A stretch of DNA of 64,000 nt from Flammeovirgaceae bacterium UBA2371 (GCA_002345965.1 DDTF01000066.1:8029-72028), one strand, 5' to 3'; positions 16,860-25,540 are shown, numbered from the stretch's first letter. Notes: a model not told the origin generated them from the sequence alone. Translations and numbers: made by a program.

Positions 16860-18302
16860 ATGAGAATCTGTTTTTTTGTTTCGGCTCTGCTATGGTTTGC
16901 CTGGCCTTCAACAGCGCAAGACAACCATCACTATCAAACTGATTTCTCTAATGGGGAATTGGGTGAGCGCAGAGCGCGCATCATGGAAACCATTGGCAAC
17001 GATGCCATTGCAGTCATTCAGGGGGCCAGCGGTAGGCCGGGGTTTAGTGTTTTCCGCCAGTCCAATACATTTTACTACTTAACGGGATTAGAGACGGACC
17101 ATGCTTACCTGTTGCTCAATGCCAAAAACAAACAAACGACCTTGTACCTTCCACATCGTGATGAAGGCAGAGAACAGGGGCAGGGCAAAGTGTTGTCGGC
17201 AGAAGATGCTGATCTGGTCAAAGCACTGACGGGGGCCGACCAGGTGAAGGGCATTGAATTTTTGTCTGCTGATTTGTTGCGCACCGGATTGATCAGGCCT
17301 CCGGCCCCAAAACTCTATACGCCCCTGAGTCCGGCCGAAACAGGTAATGACAGCCGTGATGAATTGTTGTTTGGTCAGGCACGGGCAGCTGCCGATCCGT
17401 GGGACGGACAACCTGCACGTGAGGCCTTGTTCGTAGAGAAAATCAAATCACAATTTCCTCAATTTGAAATTCACGATCTCTCACCGACTTTAGATGCCAT
17501 GCGCCTCATTAAAAGTGAGAAGGAAATAGACCTGATCCGCAAGGCCACCCAAATTGCAGGGCTGGGCATTATCGAAGCCATGCGCTCCACGCAACCAGGT
17601 GTGTATGAGTACCAGTTGGATGCAGCGGCCAAATACATTTTTCATTTGCAAGGTGCACGTGGTGATGGCTATGCCTCTATTATCGGTGGTGGCACCAATG
17701 CGTTTATGGGGCATTATTTTCATAAGACCGATGTGCTCAAGGCGGGAGACTTGGTGCTAATGGACTATGCGCCCGACTACAAGTATTACACCAGCGATGT
17801 TACCCGCATCTGGCCTGTCAACGGAAAATTTGACAACGCCCAAAAAGAATTGTACGCTTATATCGTGGCCTACCGCGATGCGCTTTTCAAATATATCAAA
17901 CCGGGTGTTACGTCCAACGATGTACTTGACAAGGCAGCCGCAGATATGCAGCAATACCTGGTAGGCAAAACCTTTGCCAAGCCAGCCTATTTAAAAGCCG
18001 TGCAAGAAGGCGTGAAGTTCAGAGGGCATTTTCAACATCCTGTCGGTATGGCAGTGCATGATGTGGGCAGGGTACATGGTGTGCCTTTGCAAGCCGGAAT
18101 GGTATTTACCATCGATCCCATGATCTGGATACCCGAAGAGCGGTTATACGTTCGCATAGAAGATATGGCCCTGGTGACTGCCGATGGTGTGGAGAACCTG
18201 AGTGCATTTGTGCCTACACAAGTAGAAGAGGTGGAGCGAACCATCAAAGAAAAAGGTTTGATCGAGTTTCGCGCTCCTGTTTCGTTGCCATTTAAAAAGT
18301 AA
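16860..18302 (+). CDS. Exported aminopeptidase P family (Xaa-Pro aminopeptidase)
   Basis: A signal peptide (residues 1-20, ending STAQ) precedes an N-terminal creatinase-like domain and a C-terminal pita-bread M24 domain. Metal ligands appear in order: Asp in LMDYAPDYKYY and TSDVTRIWP, His in HPVGMAVHDVG, and Glu in RIEDMALVT and a late Glu of the GVENLS region. M24B enzymes cleave the N-terminal residue of Xaa-Pro peptides using two metal ions, here outside the cytoplasm. It is followed 17 bases later by an M1 peptidase gene, suggesting an extracellular peptide-degrading operon. Confidence 0.9.
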   Translation: MRICFFVSALLWFAWPSTAQDNHHYQTDFSNGELGERRARIMETIGNDAIAVIQGASGRPGFSVFRQSNTFYYLTGLETDHAYLLLNAKNKQTTLYLPHRDEGREQGQGKVLSAEDADLVKALTGADQVKGIEFLSADLLRTGLIRPPAPKLYTPLSPAETGNDSRDELLFGQARAAADPWDGQPAREALFVEKIKSQFPQFEIHDLSPTLDAMRLIKSEKEIDLIRKATQIAGLGIIEAMRSTQPGVYEYQLDAAAKYIFHLQGARGDGYASIIGGGTNAFMGHYFHKTDVLKAGDLVLMDYAPDYKYYTSDVTRIWPVNGKFDNAQKELYAYIVAYRDALFKYIKPGVTSNDVLDKAAADMQQYLVGKTFAKPAYLKAVQEGVKFRGHFQHPVGMAVHDVGRVHGVPLQAGMVFTIDPMIWIPEERLYVRIEDMALVTADGVENLSAFVPTQVEEVERTIKEKGLIEFRAPVSLPFKK

Positions 18303-18319
18303 CTTTTAGAACTTAAGAA

Positions 18320-19954
18320 ATGATGAAGCATTTATCCATTGCCCTGATCCTGCTCATAAGCGCAAACCATTCATGGGCGGATACCTATCCGAAGAATCCC
18401 AACATTGATATTCTCAATTATACTTTTCGCATTCAGTTGTCGGATGCCACGGATGTAATTGTAAGTGAAGCCACCATTGATGTACGTTACCTGGCGGCTG
18501 GTGAACAATCACTTCGGCTCGATCTGGTCAGGGCTTCGCAGGAATTAGGCAACAAGGGCATGGTGGTGATCGGAGTCGCATCAGAAGATCGTGCGCTGAA
18601 TTTTACCCATAAAGATGATGTGTTGATGATTCAACTGCCAGCACCATCTGCTAAAAATCAACGGACCAGTTACAAAGTTAGTTATAAAGGTATACCCGCT
18701 ACCGGACTTAAGATTGCGAACAACAAACATGGTGACCGCACTTTTTTCAGTGACAACTGGCCCGACAAGGGCAGAAACTGGTTGCCCACGGTAGATCATC
18801 CTTACGATAAAGCTACCTGTGAGTTTATTGTCACAGCACCTGCTCATTATCAGGTGGTGTCCAACGGATTGATGATAGAAGAATCCGATTTACCCGATGG
18901 CTACCGGTTGACCCATTGGAAGCAGTCTGTACCCATCGCTACCTGGCTATATGTGTTGGGTGTGGCCCGTTTTGCCGTGCAACAGGTAGATCAGTTTGAT
19001 AACAAATCCATTGAAACGTGGGTGTACTATCAGGACAGGGAGGCTGGCTTTTATGATTTTGCCATTCCTACCAAAAAAGCGTTGGCCTATTACAGCGACT
19101 ATGTGGGGCCGTTCTCTTACGAGAAACTGGCCAACATTCAATCCAATAGTGTGAGTGGTGGGATGGAAGCGGCCTCGGCCATTCTTTATAGTGAAAACTC
19201 CGTAGTAGGAGACCGGAACGTGCGCTGGCGCAATGTGGTGATTCATGAAATTGCTCATCAGTGGTTTGGCAATGCCGTTACCGAATACGATTGGGATGAT
19301 GTGTGGCTCAGTGAGGGCTTCGCTACTTACTTCACGTTGCTTTTCATTGAGCACGAGTATGGACATGATGCTTTTATGCAAGGGTTGGCCTCCAGTAAAA
19401 AAAGCGTAGATGCTTTTTATGAGAAGAACCCCAATTACCGGATCGTTCATGACAACCTCAGTGACATGAGTAAAGTCACCAGTTCCAATACCTATCAGAA
19501 GGGGAGTTGGATCCTGCACATGTTGCGGGGTGTAGTGGGCACTGACAATTTTTGGAAGGGGATACGATCGTATTACAAAAAATACAAAGACCTGAATGCC
19601 ACTACCGATGATTTTCGAAGAGAAATGGAAGAAGCATCGGGAATGGATTTAAAAGACTTCTTTCAGCAATGGCTCTATCAACCGGGCATCCTGAAGTTCA
19701 AGGGATCGTGCACGTATGATAAAAAGAAAAAGGAAATAAGCATTACACTGGATCAGGTACAAACCGATGGCAGCTTGTTTAAGATGCCGATGGAGCTGGG
19801 TATCTATTTAAAAGACAAGCAGCCCATGATGAAAGTGATACAGGTGAATGAAAAGTCAAATGTTTTTACGATAGCAGTGGATGCCGAACCGGAAAAAGTT
19901 GTTCTTGATCCCAACAACTGGGTGTTGATGGATGCGGAATTTGGGAGGAAATAG
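18320..19954 (+). CDS. Exported M1-family zinc aminopeptidase
   Basis: The 544-residue protein has a signal peptide (ending HSWA), an N-terminal beta domain, and the gluzincin core. The exopeptidase motif is GGMEAA (GxMEN-like) and the zinc site is HEIAHQWFG with the distant Glu in WLSEGFATYF; a Tyr in SYKKY-type context completes the family. It lacks the C-terminal helical domain of large M1 enzymes, which is normal for the short Bacteroidota form. Expected action is removal of N-terminal residues in the periplasm, together with the neighbouring aminopeptidase P. Confidence 0.92.
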   Translation: MMKHLSIALILLISANHSWADTYPKNPNIDILNYTFRIQLSDATDVIVSEATIDVRYLAAGEQSLRLDLVRASQELGNKGMVVIGVASEDRALNFTHKDDVLMIQLPAPSAKNQRTSYKVSYKGIPATGLKIANNKHGDRTFFSDNWPDKGRNWLPTVDHPYDKATCEFIVTAPAHYQVVSNGLMIEESDLPDGYRLTHWKQSVPIATWLYVLGVARFAVQQVDQFDNKSIETWVYYQDREAGFYDFAIPTKKALAYYSDYVGPFSYEKLANIQSNSVSGGMEAASAILYSENSVVGDRNVRWRNVVIHEIAHQWFGNAVTEYDWDDVWLSEGFATYFTLLFIEHEYGHDAFMQGLASSKKSVDAFYEKNPNYRIVHDNLSDMSKVTSSNTYQKGSWILHMLRGVVGTDNFWKGIRSYYKKYKDLNATTDDFRREMEEASGMDLKDFFQQWLYQPGILKFKGSCTYDKKKKEISITLDQVQTDGSLFKMPMELGIYLKDKQPMMKVIQVNEKSNVFTIAVDAEPEKVVLDPNNWVLMDAEFGRK

Positions 19955-20069
19955 TACTTGGTCTTGAGTGCTTAGTTCTTAGTTGAAGTGTATTATGGTT
20001 AGCAAGAATCGGGTTTTATAAAGTTGGTGCAGGTCACAACTTTGCTTCATAAACAAAAAAAATACTTTT

Positions 20070-20618
20070 ATGAATATTAAAACCAACGGCATGATGTGGC
20101 CAACACTCATGCTCTTCGCAATGTGTGCGCTGACTGCTTCAGTTAACGCGCAGGAGAAAAATACCCGGAATCAGGAGCAGGTGAACAAGGAAATTGTAGG
20201 GAAATGGCTCGACAACTTTTGGGGCCCTCATTACAATCCAGCCATTGTAGACGAATTGGCAGCGAAAGACATGGTCTTGCAATACTCCCTTCATCAGCCA
20301 AGGCAAGGGCATGCCGACATTAAGGATTTTATGAAAAAATTTCGCGCTGCGTTTCCTGATCTGGCATTTGCGGGGGCTTATCCCTTGCTTGCCGATGGCG
20401 AGTACGTTATCGCCAGGTGGGTAGGAGGTGGAACCCATACGGGCACCGCCTTCAGTGATTGGCCTGTAGGTGCTTTACCTGCAGCTACCGGACGTAAAAT
20501 GCACTTTACCGGAACAACTGTTTTTCGTGTTGTAGATGGAAAAGTTACTGAGGAGATTGGGCTGGACGATGGTCTGACTACACTCCTGCAACTTGAACTG
20601 GTTCGCCCGGCTAAATAG
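20070..20618 (+). CDS. Exported SnoaL-like polyketide-cyclase-fold protein
   Basis: A signal peptide (residues about 1-27, ending VNAQ) leads to a SnoaL-like alpha+beta barrel: KWLDNFWGPHYNPAIVDELA, HGHADIKDFMKKFRAAFPDL-type spacing (here QGHADIKDFM), and VARW-like YVIARWVGGGTHTG. The fold is shared by ester cyclases, isomerases and many proteins of unknown role, so only the family is named. It is single, separated from the M1 gene by 115 bases that contain the AT-rich TTAGTTCTTAG type of sequence, and ends before a strong stem-loop. Confidence 0.7.
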   Translation: MNIKTNGMMWPTLMLFAMCALTASVNAQEKNTRNQEQVNKEIVGKWLDNFWGPHYNPAIVDELAAKDMVLQYSLHQPRQGHADIKDFMKKFRAAFPDLAFAGAYPLLADGEYVIARWVGGGTHTGTAFSDWPVGALPAATGRKMHFTGTTVFRVVDGKVTEEIGLDDGLTTLLQLELVRPAK

Positions 20619-20640
20619 GGAACCGCTGATATTCATTTCA

Positions 20641-20688
20641 CAACTGTCAGTACAGCTACCGAGTGCAGCTAAGCTGACAGTTGCTTTT
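20641..20688. terminator. Stem-loop between convergent genes
   Basis: CAACTGTCAG (20641-20650) pairs perfectly with CTGACAGTTG (20674-20683), followed by CTTTT. It lies 22 bases after the SnoaL-like stop and before the end of the minus-strand gene at 20744, so it can terminate the + strand gene. Confidence 0.65.
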
Positions 20689-20743
20689 AATGGAAGAAAA
20701 GGACTTGAGTTAATGTAAGCTATACATTGTTGACTAAAAAAGT

Positions 20744-21685
20744 CTACTTGAACCTGATGTACCGGGTAACGCTGGCGGTGATGAAGCCGCTGTTTTCTGG
20801 TTGGAATTGTTCGTTGGAAAGTGCTTTGGGAATATTGAAAGCGTAAGACAGCAGGAAATTCCAATTTCCGACATTCATACTGAGGGGCAGGCTGAAGGAA
20901 TAGTTCATGATGCCAAAGTCGGTGCCTTTGTCCAGGTAATAGAGGGGGAGGCCGTTTCTTACCCGTATCAGTGATCCGATTAAAGTTCTGGCATAGGGTA
21001 GGTATTGTTCATATTGTTCGCTACCCAGCAGCAGATTGAATGAAGGATAAAACAATATGCGATCGAAGCCTTTCCAGTTTCGCTTTTCCAGGTTTAGCAT
21101 AACTCCGGGCATAATCCGGTGGCCGGTCTTTTCGCCAAACAATAAGGTGTAATCCAACCTAAAGGTGAGGGGCTTTACATCGATGAAGTTGGATACACCG
21201 AGGCTGTTTTCATAAGCCACGACTACATCTGGTCCCAAATCGGAATAAAAATAGCGGCTGTACTCTGCCAGTATGCTCCACTTGTTGGTGATGGCCCCGA
21301 GGTATCCTGCAGATAGTATGGTAAGGTAATAACTGGGTTCGTACTCGTTGCTCCAGTAGCCGGAGGCATCCATGTAGGCACCGCTTTTGTGATAGTAGGA
21401 GATGCCAGGCGACAGGCCAAATTGATCAATGCCTAACGTGCGTCCCGAGCCTGTGGCGTTGCTGTTGTAGCCTAGCCTGAAGGCCATGGAAGATTTGTTG
21501 TATAAACCTTCTGACTGCAGTAAACTGTCGATGAGGTTGAAAATAGAAAGTGAGTCCTGAAAAGAAAATATCGAATCCAGTTCGCTCAGTTCAAAGTCAT
21601 TGAAAAGCGAATCGGCTTGCTGTGCACGTGAAGTGTACGAGCAGGCCGATAATAGAATGACCAGAAAGGCGATACTTCGGTTCAA
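20744..21685 (-). CDS. Putative outer-membrane protein of the ECF sigma operon
   Basis: A 313-residue protein with a signal peptide (AFLVILLSACSYTSRAQ) and a chain of amphipathic aromatic-rich strands such as FRLGYNSNATGSGRTLG, LTFRLDYTLLFGEKTG and FITASVTRYIRF at the C-terminus, typical of an outer-membrane barrel. The start is TTG; no ATG would keep the signal peptide. It lies 5 bases after the LTxxQ-type gene, as the last member of a sigma operon. I do not recognise a named family. A role as an envelope component made under stress is inferred from context only. Confidence 0.65.
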   Translation of the reverse strand: MNRSIAFLVILLSACSYTSRAQQADSLFNDFELSELDSIFSFQDSLSIFNLIDSLLQSEGLYNKSSMAFRLGYNSNATGSGRTLGIDQFGLSPGISYYHKSGAYMDASGYWSNEYEPSYYLTILSAGYLGAITNKWSILAEYSRYFYSDLGPDVVVAYENSLGVSNFIDVKPLTFRLDYTLLFGEKTGHRIMPGVMLNLEKRNWKGFDRILFYPSFNLLLGSEQYEQYLPYARTLIGSLIRVRNGLPLYYLDKGTDFGIMNYSFSLPLSMNVGNWNFLLSYAFNIPKALSNEQFQPENSGFITASVTRYIRFK

Positions 21686-21690
21686 AACAA

Positions 21691-22206
21691 TTAGTTGTTA
21701 TTTTTCCGGTCTTTTAATTGTTGATTGCGATCTCTCAGATTTTCTTTTCGTTGCTGCAGGTCTCTGCGCTGTTGCAGTTGGTTGAGGATCATTCTTTGAA
21801 ACTCCTTTTCCGCATTGCGCAGGTTCATGATCTGCTGTGCTGAGATCACGTCCATCATTCTTCTGGAGTAGTCTTTTTCCAAATCCAGTTGACGTTGTTT
21901 GATTTTCAACCCAAGCTCCACCAGTTCTCGTTGCTTGTCGGGGTCTTTGTTATCAGGCCCTACTTCGCGCTGTGCCTGTCTGAATTCCCGTACCATCTCA
22001 CCGCGCTTTTGGGTGAACTCGCGGTATACAGGCCAGAAACGTTCGGCTTGCTCGGGGGTAAGTCCCAATCGCTCGGAGATCAGTCCAATGCGAGCGGCTT
22101 CTATTTTTTCCCTGGCTTTGGGATCTTGTATCTCCTCTTCCTGCGCCCTGGTGTATAGCGGGGACGCCATCAACATCACTAACAAAATTTTTACAATGGT
22201 TTTCAT
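21691..22206 (-). CDS. Periplasmic LTxxQ (Spy/CpxP-like) protein
   Basis: The 171-residue protein has a signal peptide (ending YTRAQ) and then an almost wholly helical, Gln/Arg-rich body. The key motif is LGLTPEQAERFWPVYREFTQ, followed by a second helix pair and a tail rich in QQRRDLQQRKENLRDRNQQ. Family members such as Spy and CpxP are periplasmic chaperones or sensors of envelope stress. Its place between a membrane protein and an outer-membrane protein in an ECF sigma operon agrees with an envelope-stress role. Confidence 0.75.
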   Translation of the reverse strand: MKTIVKILLVMLMASPLYTRAQEEEIQDPKAREKIEAARIGLISERLGLTPEQAERFWPVYREFTQKRGEMVREFRQAQREVGPDNKDPDKQRELVELGLKIKQRQLDLEKDYSRRMMDVISAQQIMNLRNAEKEFQRMILNQLQQRRDLQQRKENLRDRNQQLKDRKNNN

Positions 22207-22271
22207 ATACTTATTTTTTTGGTCTTACCCTCATCCACTGTGGATAGCTGAGGAGGGCATCGCTTTTGGTA

Positions 22272-22682
22272 TTAAATATCAATTTCAAGAACATAGTCTT
22301 CCAGTAAATCACTGTCTAATTCGGGGTACAGAATGTGGTTGTTCAGTGCATCAATTTCATCCTCCTGCAAATTGGCCATGTCCAGCAAATCTTCTGTGGT
22401 AAGGTCACTTTCCACCAGGTAAAAAGTGAGGTCTTCGGTGCTCACGGTTGCCAGCAGATCCTCCGGTGTTGAAGTGGGGTCACTTTGACGGAAAATCAGG
22501 AACAATGCAAAACCCACTGCCAGCACGGGAAGCGCATAGCGTAAAACCCATACAAAGGAGCCAGCTGTGGCTGGTTGCGCCTGTTTTTCGACAATCCGGC
22601 TTTGAATAACACCTGGCAGCTTGTCAAAATAGCCTTCAGGGGTATTAAAAACGTTCTTTTTGGGTATGTCTTCTAGTTTCAT
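22272..22682 (-). CDS. Single-pass membrane protein, candidate anti-sigma factor
   Basis: A 136-residue protein with a cytoplasmic N-terminus of about 48 residues (starting MKLEDIPKKNVFNTPEGYFD), one membrane helix (WVLRYALPVLAVGFALFLIF) and a strongly acidic outer domain of about 65 residues. It follows the ECF sigma gene by 31 bases, the position of an anti-sigma gene, but the zinc-binding HxxxCxxC motif of classical anti-sigma factors is missing. The anti-sigma role is therefore an inference from topology and context. Confidence 0.6.
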   Translation of the reverse strand: MKLEDIPKKNVFNTPEGYFDKLPGVIQSRIVEKQAQPATAGSFVWVLRYALPVLAVGFALFLIFRQSDPTSTPEDLLATVSTEDLTFYLVESDLTTEDLLDMANLQEDEIDALNNHILYPELDSDLLEDYVLEIDI

Positions 22683-22713
22683 TTTATCTTGGATTGCTGA
22701 ATTTCATAATAGT

Positions 22714-23253
22714 TTAATCCCCGGTCAAAAAAACTTCAATTTTCTTTGTGGCATGGTGAAAACTGGCTTTAAGGGCCCCCACGCTGGTATCGGTTATGGC
22801 TGCAATTTCCTCGTACGACATGTCGTCAAAATACTTCATGTTGAACACCAGTCTTTGCTTGTCGGGCAGGGTAAGCAGCGCCTTTTGCAGCTTACGCTGG
22901 ATCTCGTCTCCATCCATCTCAGGTGACGTATCGATCTTGTTGCTCAACTCTTTGTTTACATCTTCCAGTGGCAGAAAGAACCTCCGTTTTTTCTTTTTGA
23001 GAAAGGAGAGGCACTCGTTGGTGGCTATTCTATAAATCCAGGTGTAGAGTTGTGCATCTTCCCTGAATTTATCGATGGCTTTGTGGATTTTAATGAATAC
23101 TTCCTGCGTGACATCATCGGAGTCATCGTGGTCGATGAGCATTTTACGCACCATCCAATAGACCCTTTGCTGGTAAGCCCTTACCAACAGGTTGAACCCA
23201 TAGCTACGGGTTTCCGGATTTCTGATTTTCGCAAGTAGTTCGTGATCTTCCAA
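22714..23253 (-). CDS. ECF-type RNA polymerase sigma factor
   Basis: The 179-residue protein has region 2 (about residues 15-80; DVTQEVFIKIHKAIDKFRED and YTWIYRIATNECLSFLKKKK) and region 4 (about 115-170; LPDKQRLVFNMKYFDDMSYE and IAAITDTSVGALKASFHHA). It directs transcription of envelope genes in related bacteria. It heads the operon sigma, membrane protein, LTxxQ protein, outer-membrane protein (23253 down to 20744), which probably regulates itself. It follows serC in the same direction with a 64-base gap. Confidence 0.93.
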   Translation of the reverse strand: MEDHELLAKIRNPETRSYGFNLLVRAYQQRVYWMVRKMLIDHDDSDDVTQEVFIKIHKAIDKFREDAQLYTWIYRIATNECLSFLKKKKRRFFLPLEDVNKELSNKIDTSPEMDGDEIQRKLQKALLTLPDKQRLVFNMKYFDDMSYEEIAAITDTSVGALKASFHHATKKIEVFLTGD

Positions 23254-23317
23254 TGGAAGTTAGGCTAGGTTTGGTTTTTAGACTGCCCTGCAGCCCAATG
23301 GTTTAAAACCAATTTAA

Positions 23318-24382
23318 TTAAAATGCTTTAAGATAGTCCACCAAAAGCTCATATTGTTCTTTGGAGTGGGCAGGAAAGTTGGCAAACCGAAGCTGCGTGC
23401 CTTTGTGTTGTCCATATCCTTCACCGGCTTCCATACCTTTTTTGCTGAGGTAATCGGCTAATGCTTGCGTTTGCGTGCCCGTATTGGCAATGATGACGGT
23501 GGGTGACTGATATTGTTTTTCTACAACGAAGGGTTGCATCAATGCGTGTTGTTTTAGTTCGTTGTACAGGACTACTGCTTTGTACTCTGTTTCTTTTCGG
23601 ATGGTGTCAATGCCTCTTCTTAGCATGTCTTCAGCTACCTTTCCCAGCACATAGATGGCCACACTGTTGGGCGTTTCGGGCGTTTGATTTTTCAAACCAT
23701 TCTTCAGGTAGAATGGCAGGGTGTGGTGCGTGCCTATGGAGAGGCCTTTGGCCAGCATCGCGTTTGCTTTGGCGATGCAGGCATCGTTGACGATCCATAC
23801 GCCCAGTCCGGGAGGCATACCAAATCCTTTTTGCACCGAAAAGTAAACAGAATCTATTTTAGTATAATCGAAGTCGGCATAGGGGAGTGCTGAAACGGCA
23901 TCTACGCAGAGCAAGGCTTTTGGATTTTTTGCTTTCAATCCGTAGATAAATTCTTTGGGCAACATCACGCCAGTGCTGGTTTCGTTGTGTGTTACGCCAA
24001 TGAGTTCGACATCCAGCAGGGCGGGTTCATTAAAACCGCTGCCATCGGCTACGCGTATTTCTTGCGCCTGCCTGTTGAGTTGTTGTGATGCTTTGAAAAA
24101 CTTTTCTGAGAAGGCACCATTTACATAGTGGGCCGACTTTTCTTCCACAAGGTTTTGAATCAGCCGTTCCCATATTTCTGTGGCAGATCCTGCGAAGAAA
24201 ATGTGGTGCGAGGAGGGGATGTTGAGCAGCGCGCGCAACGACTCCTGTGTATGCTGGTATATTTTTTCAAACTCCGGACTGCGGTGCGATAGAGAAGGTA
24301 CACCCAGCTTGAATGCACTACGTGTGTGGTCTTCAACCGTGAAGTAAAGTTGGGAGGGGCCAGGAGAAAAAGTGACTGCCAT
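23318..24382 (-). CDS. serC: SerC-like phosphoserine aminotransferase (class V)
   Basis: A 354-residue PLP enzyme with SerC traits: N-terminal TFSPGPSQL, phosphate/substrate segment SLSHRSPEFEK, NETSTGV, and the PLP Lys in YFSVQKGFGMPPG. It converts 3-phosphohydroxypyruvate and glutamate to phosphoserine and 2-oxoglutarate. The companion steps (SerA and SerB) are fused in one gene 1.2 kb upstream on the same strand. An exact -7 element TAAATTTG ends 10 bases before the ATG, so its messenger would have a very short leader. Confidence 0.82.
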   Translation of the reverse strand: MAVTFSPGPSQLYFTVEDHTRSAFKLGVPSLSHRSPEFEKIYQHTQESLRALLNIPSSHHIFFAGSATEIWERLIQNLVEEKSAHYVNGAFSEKFFKASQQLNRQAQEIRVADGSGFNEPALLDVELIGVTHNETSTGVMLPKEFIYGLKAKNPKALLCVDAVSALPYADFDYTKIDSVYFSVQKGFGMPPGLGVWIVNDACIAKANAMLAKGLSIGTHHTLPFYLKNGLKNQTPETPNSVAIYVLGKVAEDMLRRGIDTIRKETEYKAVVLYNELKQHALMQPFVVEKQYQSPTVIIANTGTQTQALADYLSKKGMEAGEGYGQHKGTQLRFANFPAHSKEQYELLVDYLKAF

Positions 24383-24392
24383 TTTGTAGGCG

Positions 24393-24400
24393 CAAATTTA
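24393..24400 (-). promoter_or_regulatory. -7 element TAAATTTG upstream of serC
   Basis: On the minus strand the sequence TAAATTTG matches the Bacteroidota -7 consensus TAnnTTTG exactly and ends 10 bases before the serC ATG. No TTG at the expected -33 spacing is seen, so support is partial. A transcript from here would start almost at the ATG. Confidence 0.45.
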
Positions 24401-24475
24401 GATTTTTAAGTGATGATGTAAAGCCTACAAAAAAAATACTTTTATATCAAGGCTACCGAACATACTTCTTTCCTC

Positions 24476-24483
24476 TACCTTTG
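24476..24483 (+). promoter_or_regulatory. -7 element TACCTTTG upstream of the structured RNA
   Basis: TACCTTTG matches TAnnTTTG exactly. Transcription would begin near 24488-24491, a few bases before the 5' strand of the closing stem of the RNA candidate. A clear -33 TTG is not present. Confidence 0.5.
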
Positions 24484-24487
24484 CGTT

Positions 24488-24715
24488 TAATAAATACCCA
24501 CTCGGATTTGGGACACGTTTCTGGAACCTAACATTAAAAACAATACCGAGTGATTTCATTATCAAAACCAGGCCTCATCCATCTTCGGGCGGACCTCATG
24601 CTACGATTTATCGGAGTGTAGGATAACAGTGGAAGGTTGCGATTTGAATGAATAGCTCAAAACTTGTCGTATCTGGGGTTCCTAAACACCTCTCCGAGTC
24701 CAGTGGGTTTTTATT
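24488..24715 (+). ncRNA. Structured small RNA candidate, 6S-like
   Basis: A 330-base non-coding gap contains a long-range folded unit. CCCACT (24497-24502) can pair with AGTGGG (24702-24707), ACTCGGA (24500-24506) alternatively with TCCGAGT (24693-24699), and GGAACC (24523-24528) with GGTTCC (24677-24682), leaving a large internal loop of 16 and 10 bases. Local hairpins lie inside, for example CGATTTATCG near 24604. The closing stem is followed by TTTTTATTTT, a termination-like end, and an exact -7 element lies just before the 5' end. A rod with a closing stem and a wide bubble is the layout of 6S RNA; Bacteroidota have a divergent 6S form. It abuts the convergent potassium channel gene. Structured RNA is well supported; 6S identity is a guess. 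Confidence 0.55.
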
Positions 24716-25534
24716 TTAATTCAGCTTGCCACCACAGAATTTGCAGTGCACCGCATCTTTGTCGTGCCCCTCTTGTAAACAGTGAGGGCATACTTCAGTA
24801 GTTACCACCTTGGTTTTTTGATAAGCCATTTCAGCAGTTACAATACCGGTAGGAATGGCGATAATTCCATAACCTAATATCATTATAATAGCGGCTACAG
24901 TTTGCCCCAATGGGGTGCTGGGGGATATGTCGCCATAGCCGACAGTAGTAAGTGTAACGATGGCCCAATAGATGCTGATGGGAATGTTTTCGAAACCATT
25001 TTCCTTTCCTTCGATGAGGTACATTAAACTTCCAGCCAGGATAACAGAGGTGACAACTGTAAGCAGAAAGACGGTTATTTTATGTCGGCTTGCTTTTAAG
25101 GCACTCATTAGCACCTGTCCCTCTCCAACAAAACGTGCCAGCTTGAATACACGAAACACCCTCACCAACCTGACACTGCGAAGCACCAGCAATACGTGGG
25201 CACCACTCATTACCAGACTCAGGTAAGTAGGCAGAATGGACAGCAGGTCAATGATGCCGTAGAAACTATAGATGTATTGCTTTTTGTTTTTGACAGTCCA
25301 TACGCGCAATACGTATTCCAATGTGAAAATGACAGTGAAAATCCATTCGAGCACAACCAACAATGTGCCGATTGAGAATTTGATGGATTCGACACTTTCA
25401 AGATTGATCACCACGATGCTCAACAGAATGCAGATGATCAGGCCGATGTCAAAAGCTTTACCGGAAGGGGTTTCGGCCTCAAAAATAATATCGTAGACTT
25501 TCTTTTTAAGTTTGCTGTTATTGTCCAGAAGCAT
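24716..25534 (-). CDS. Voltage-gated potassium channel with C-terminal zinc-ribbon-like tail
   Basis: The 272-residue protein has six membrane segments. S4 is the Arg-rich VLRSVRLVRVFRVFKLARF (about residues 117-135), and the pore carries TLTTVGYGDISPSTPLG with the K+ selectivity filter. After S6 the tail holds CPHC and CKFC pairs 12 residues apart, a zinc-ribbon pattern. It forms tetramers in the inner membrane that pass K+ on depolarisation, by family. The gene begins 6 bases after the SerB-SerA fusion gene, so the two are almost surely co-transcribed. Confidence 0.9.
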   Translation of the reverse strand: MLLDNNSKLKKKVYDIIFEAETPSGKAFDIGLIICILLSIVVINLESVESIKFSIGTLLVVLEWIFTVIFTLEYVLRVWTVKNKKQYIYSFYGIIDLLSILPTYLSLVMSGAHVLLVLRSVRLVRVFRVFKLARFVGEGQVLMSALKASRHKITVFLLTVVTSVILAGSLMYLIEGKENGFENIPISIYWAIVTLTTVGYGDISPSTPLGQTVAAIIMILGYGIIAIPTGIVTAEMAYQKTKVVTTEVCPHCLQEGHDKDAVHCKFCGGKLN

Positions 25535-25540
25535 AAGCTA

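Noticed and set aside
18947..19519. Long antisense frame (190 residues) inside the M1 peptidase gene
   Set aside because: The + strand encodes a complete M1 enzyme with its zinc site; the opposite frame has no motif, signal or promoter and is a shadow of codon bias.
24488..24715. RNase P RNA, tmRNA or SRP RNA
   Set aside because: The conserved RNase P core (GAGGAAAGTCC type), the tmRNA ends and the SRP GGTCAGG/GGAAGGAAGC loops are not present on either strand.
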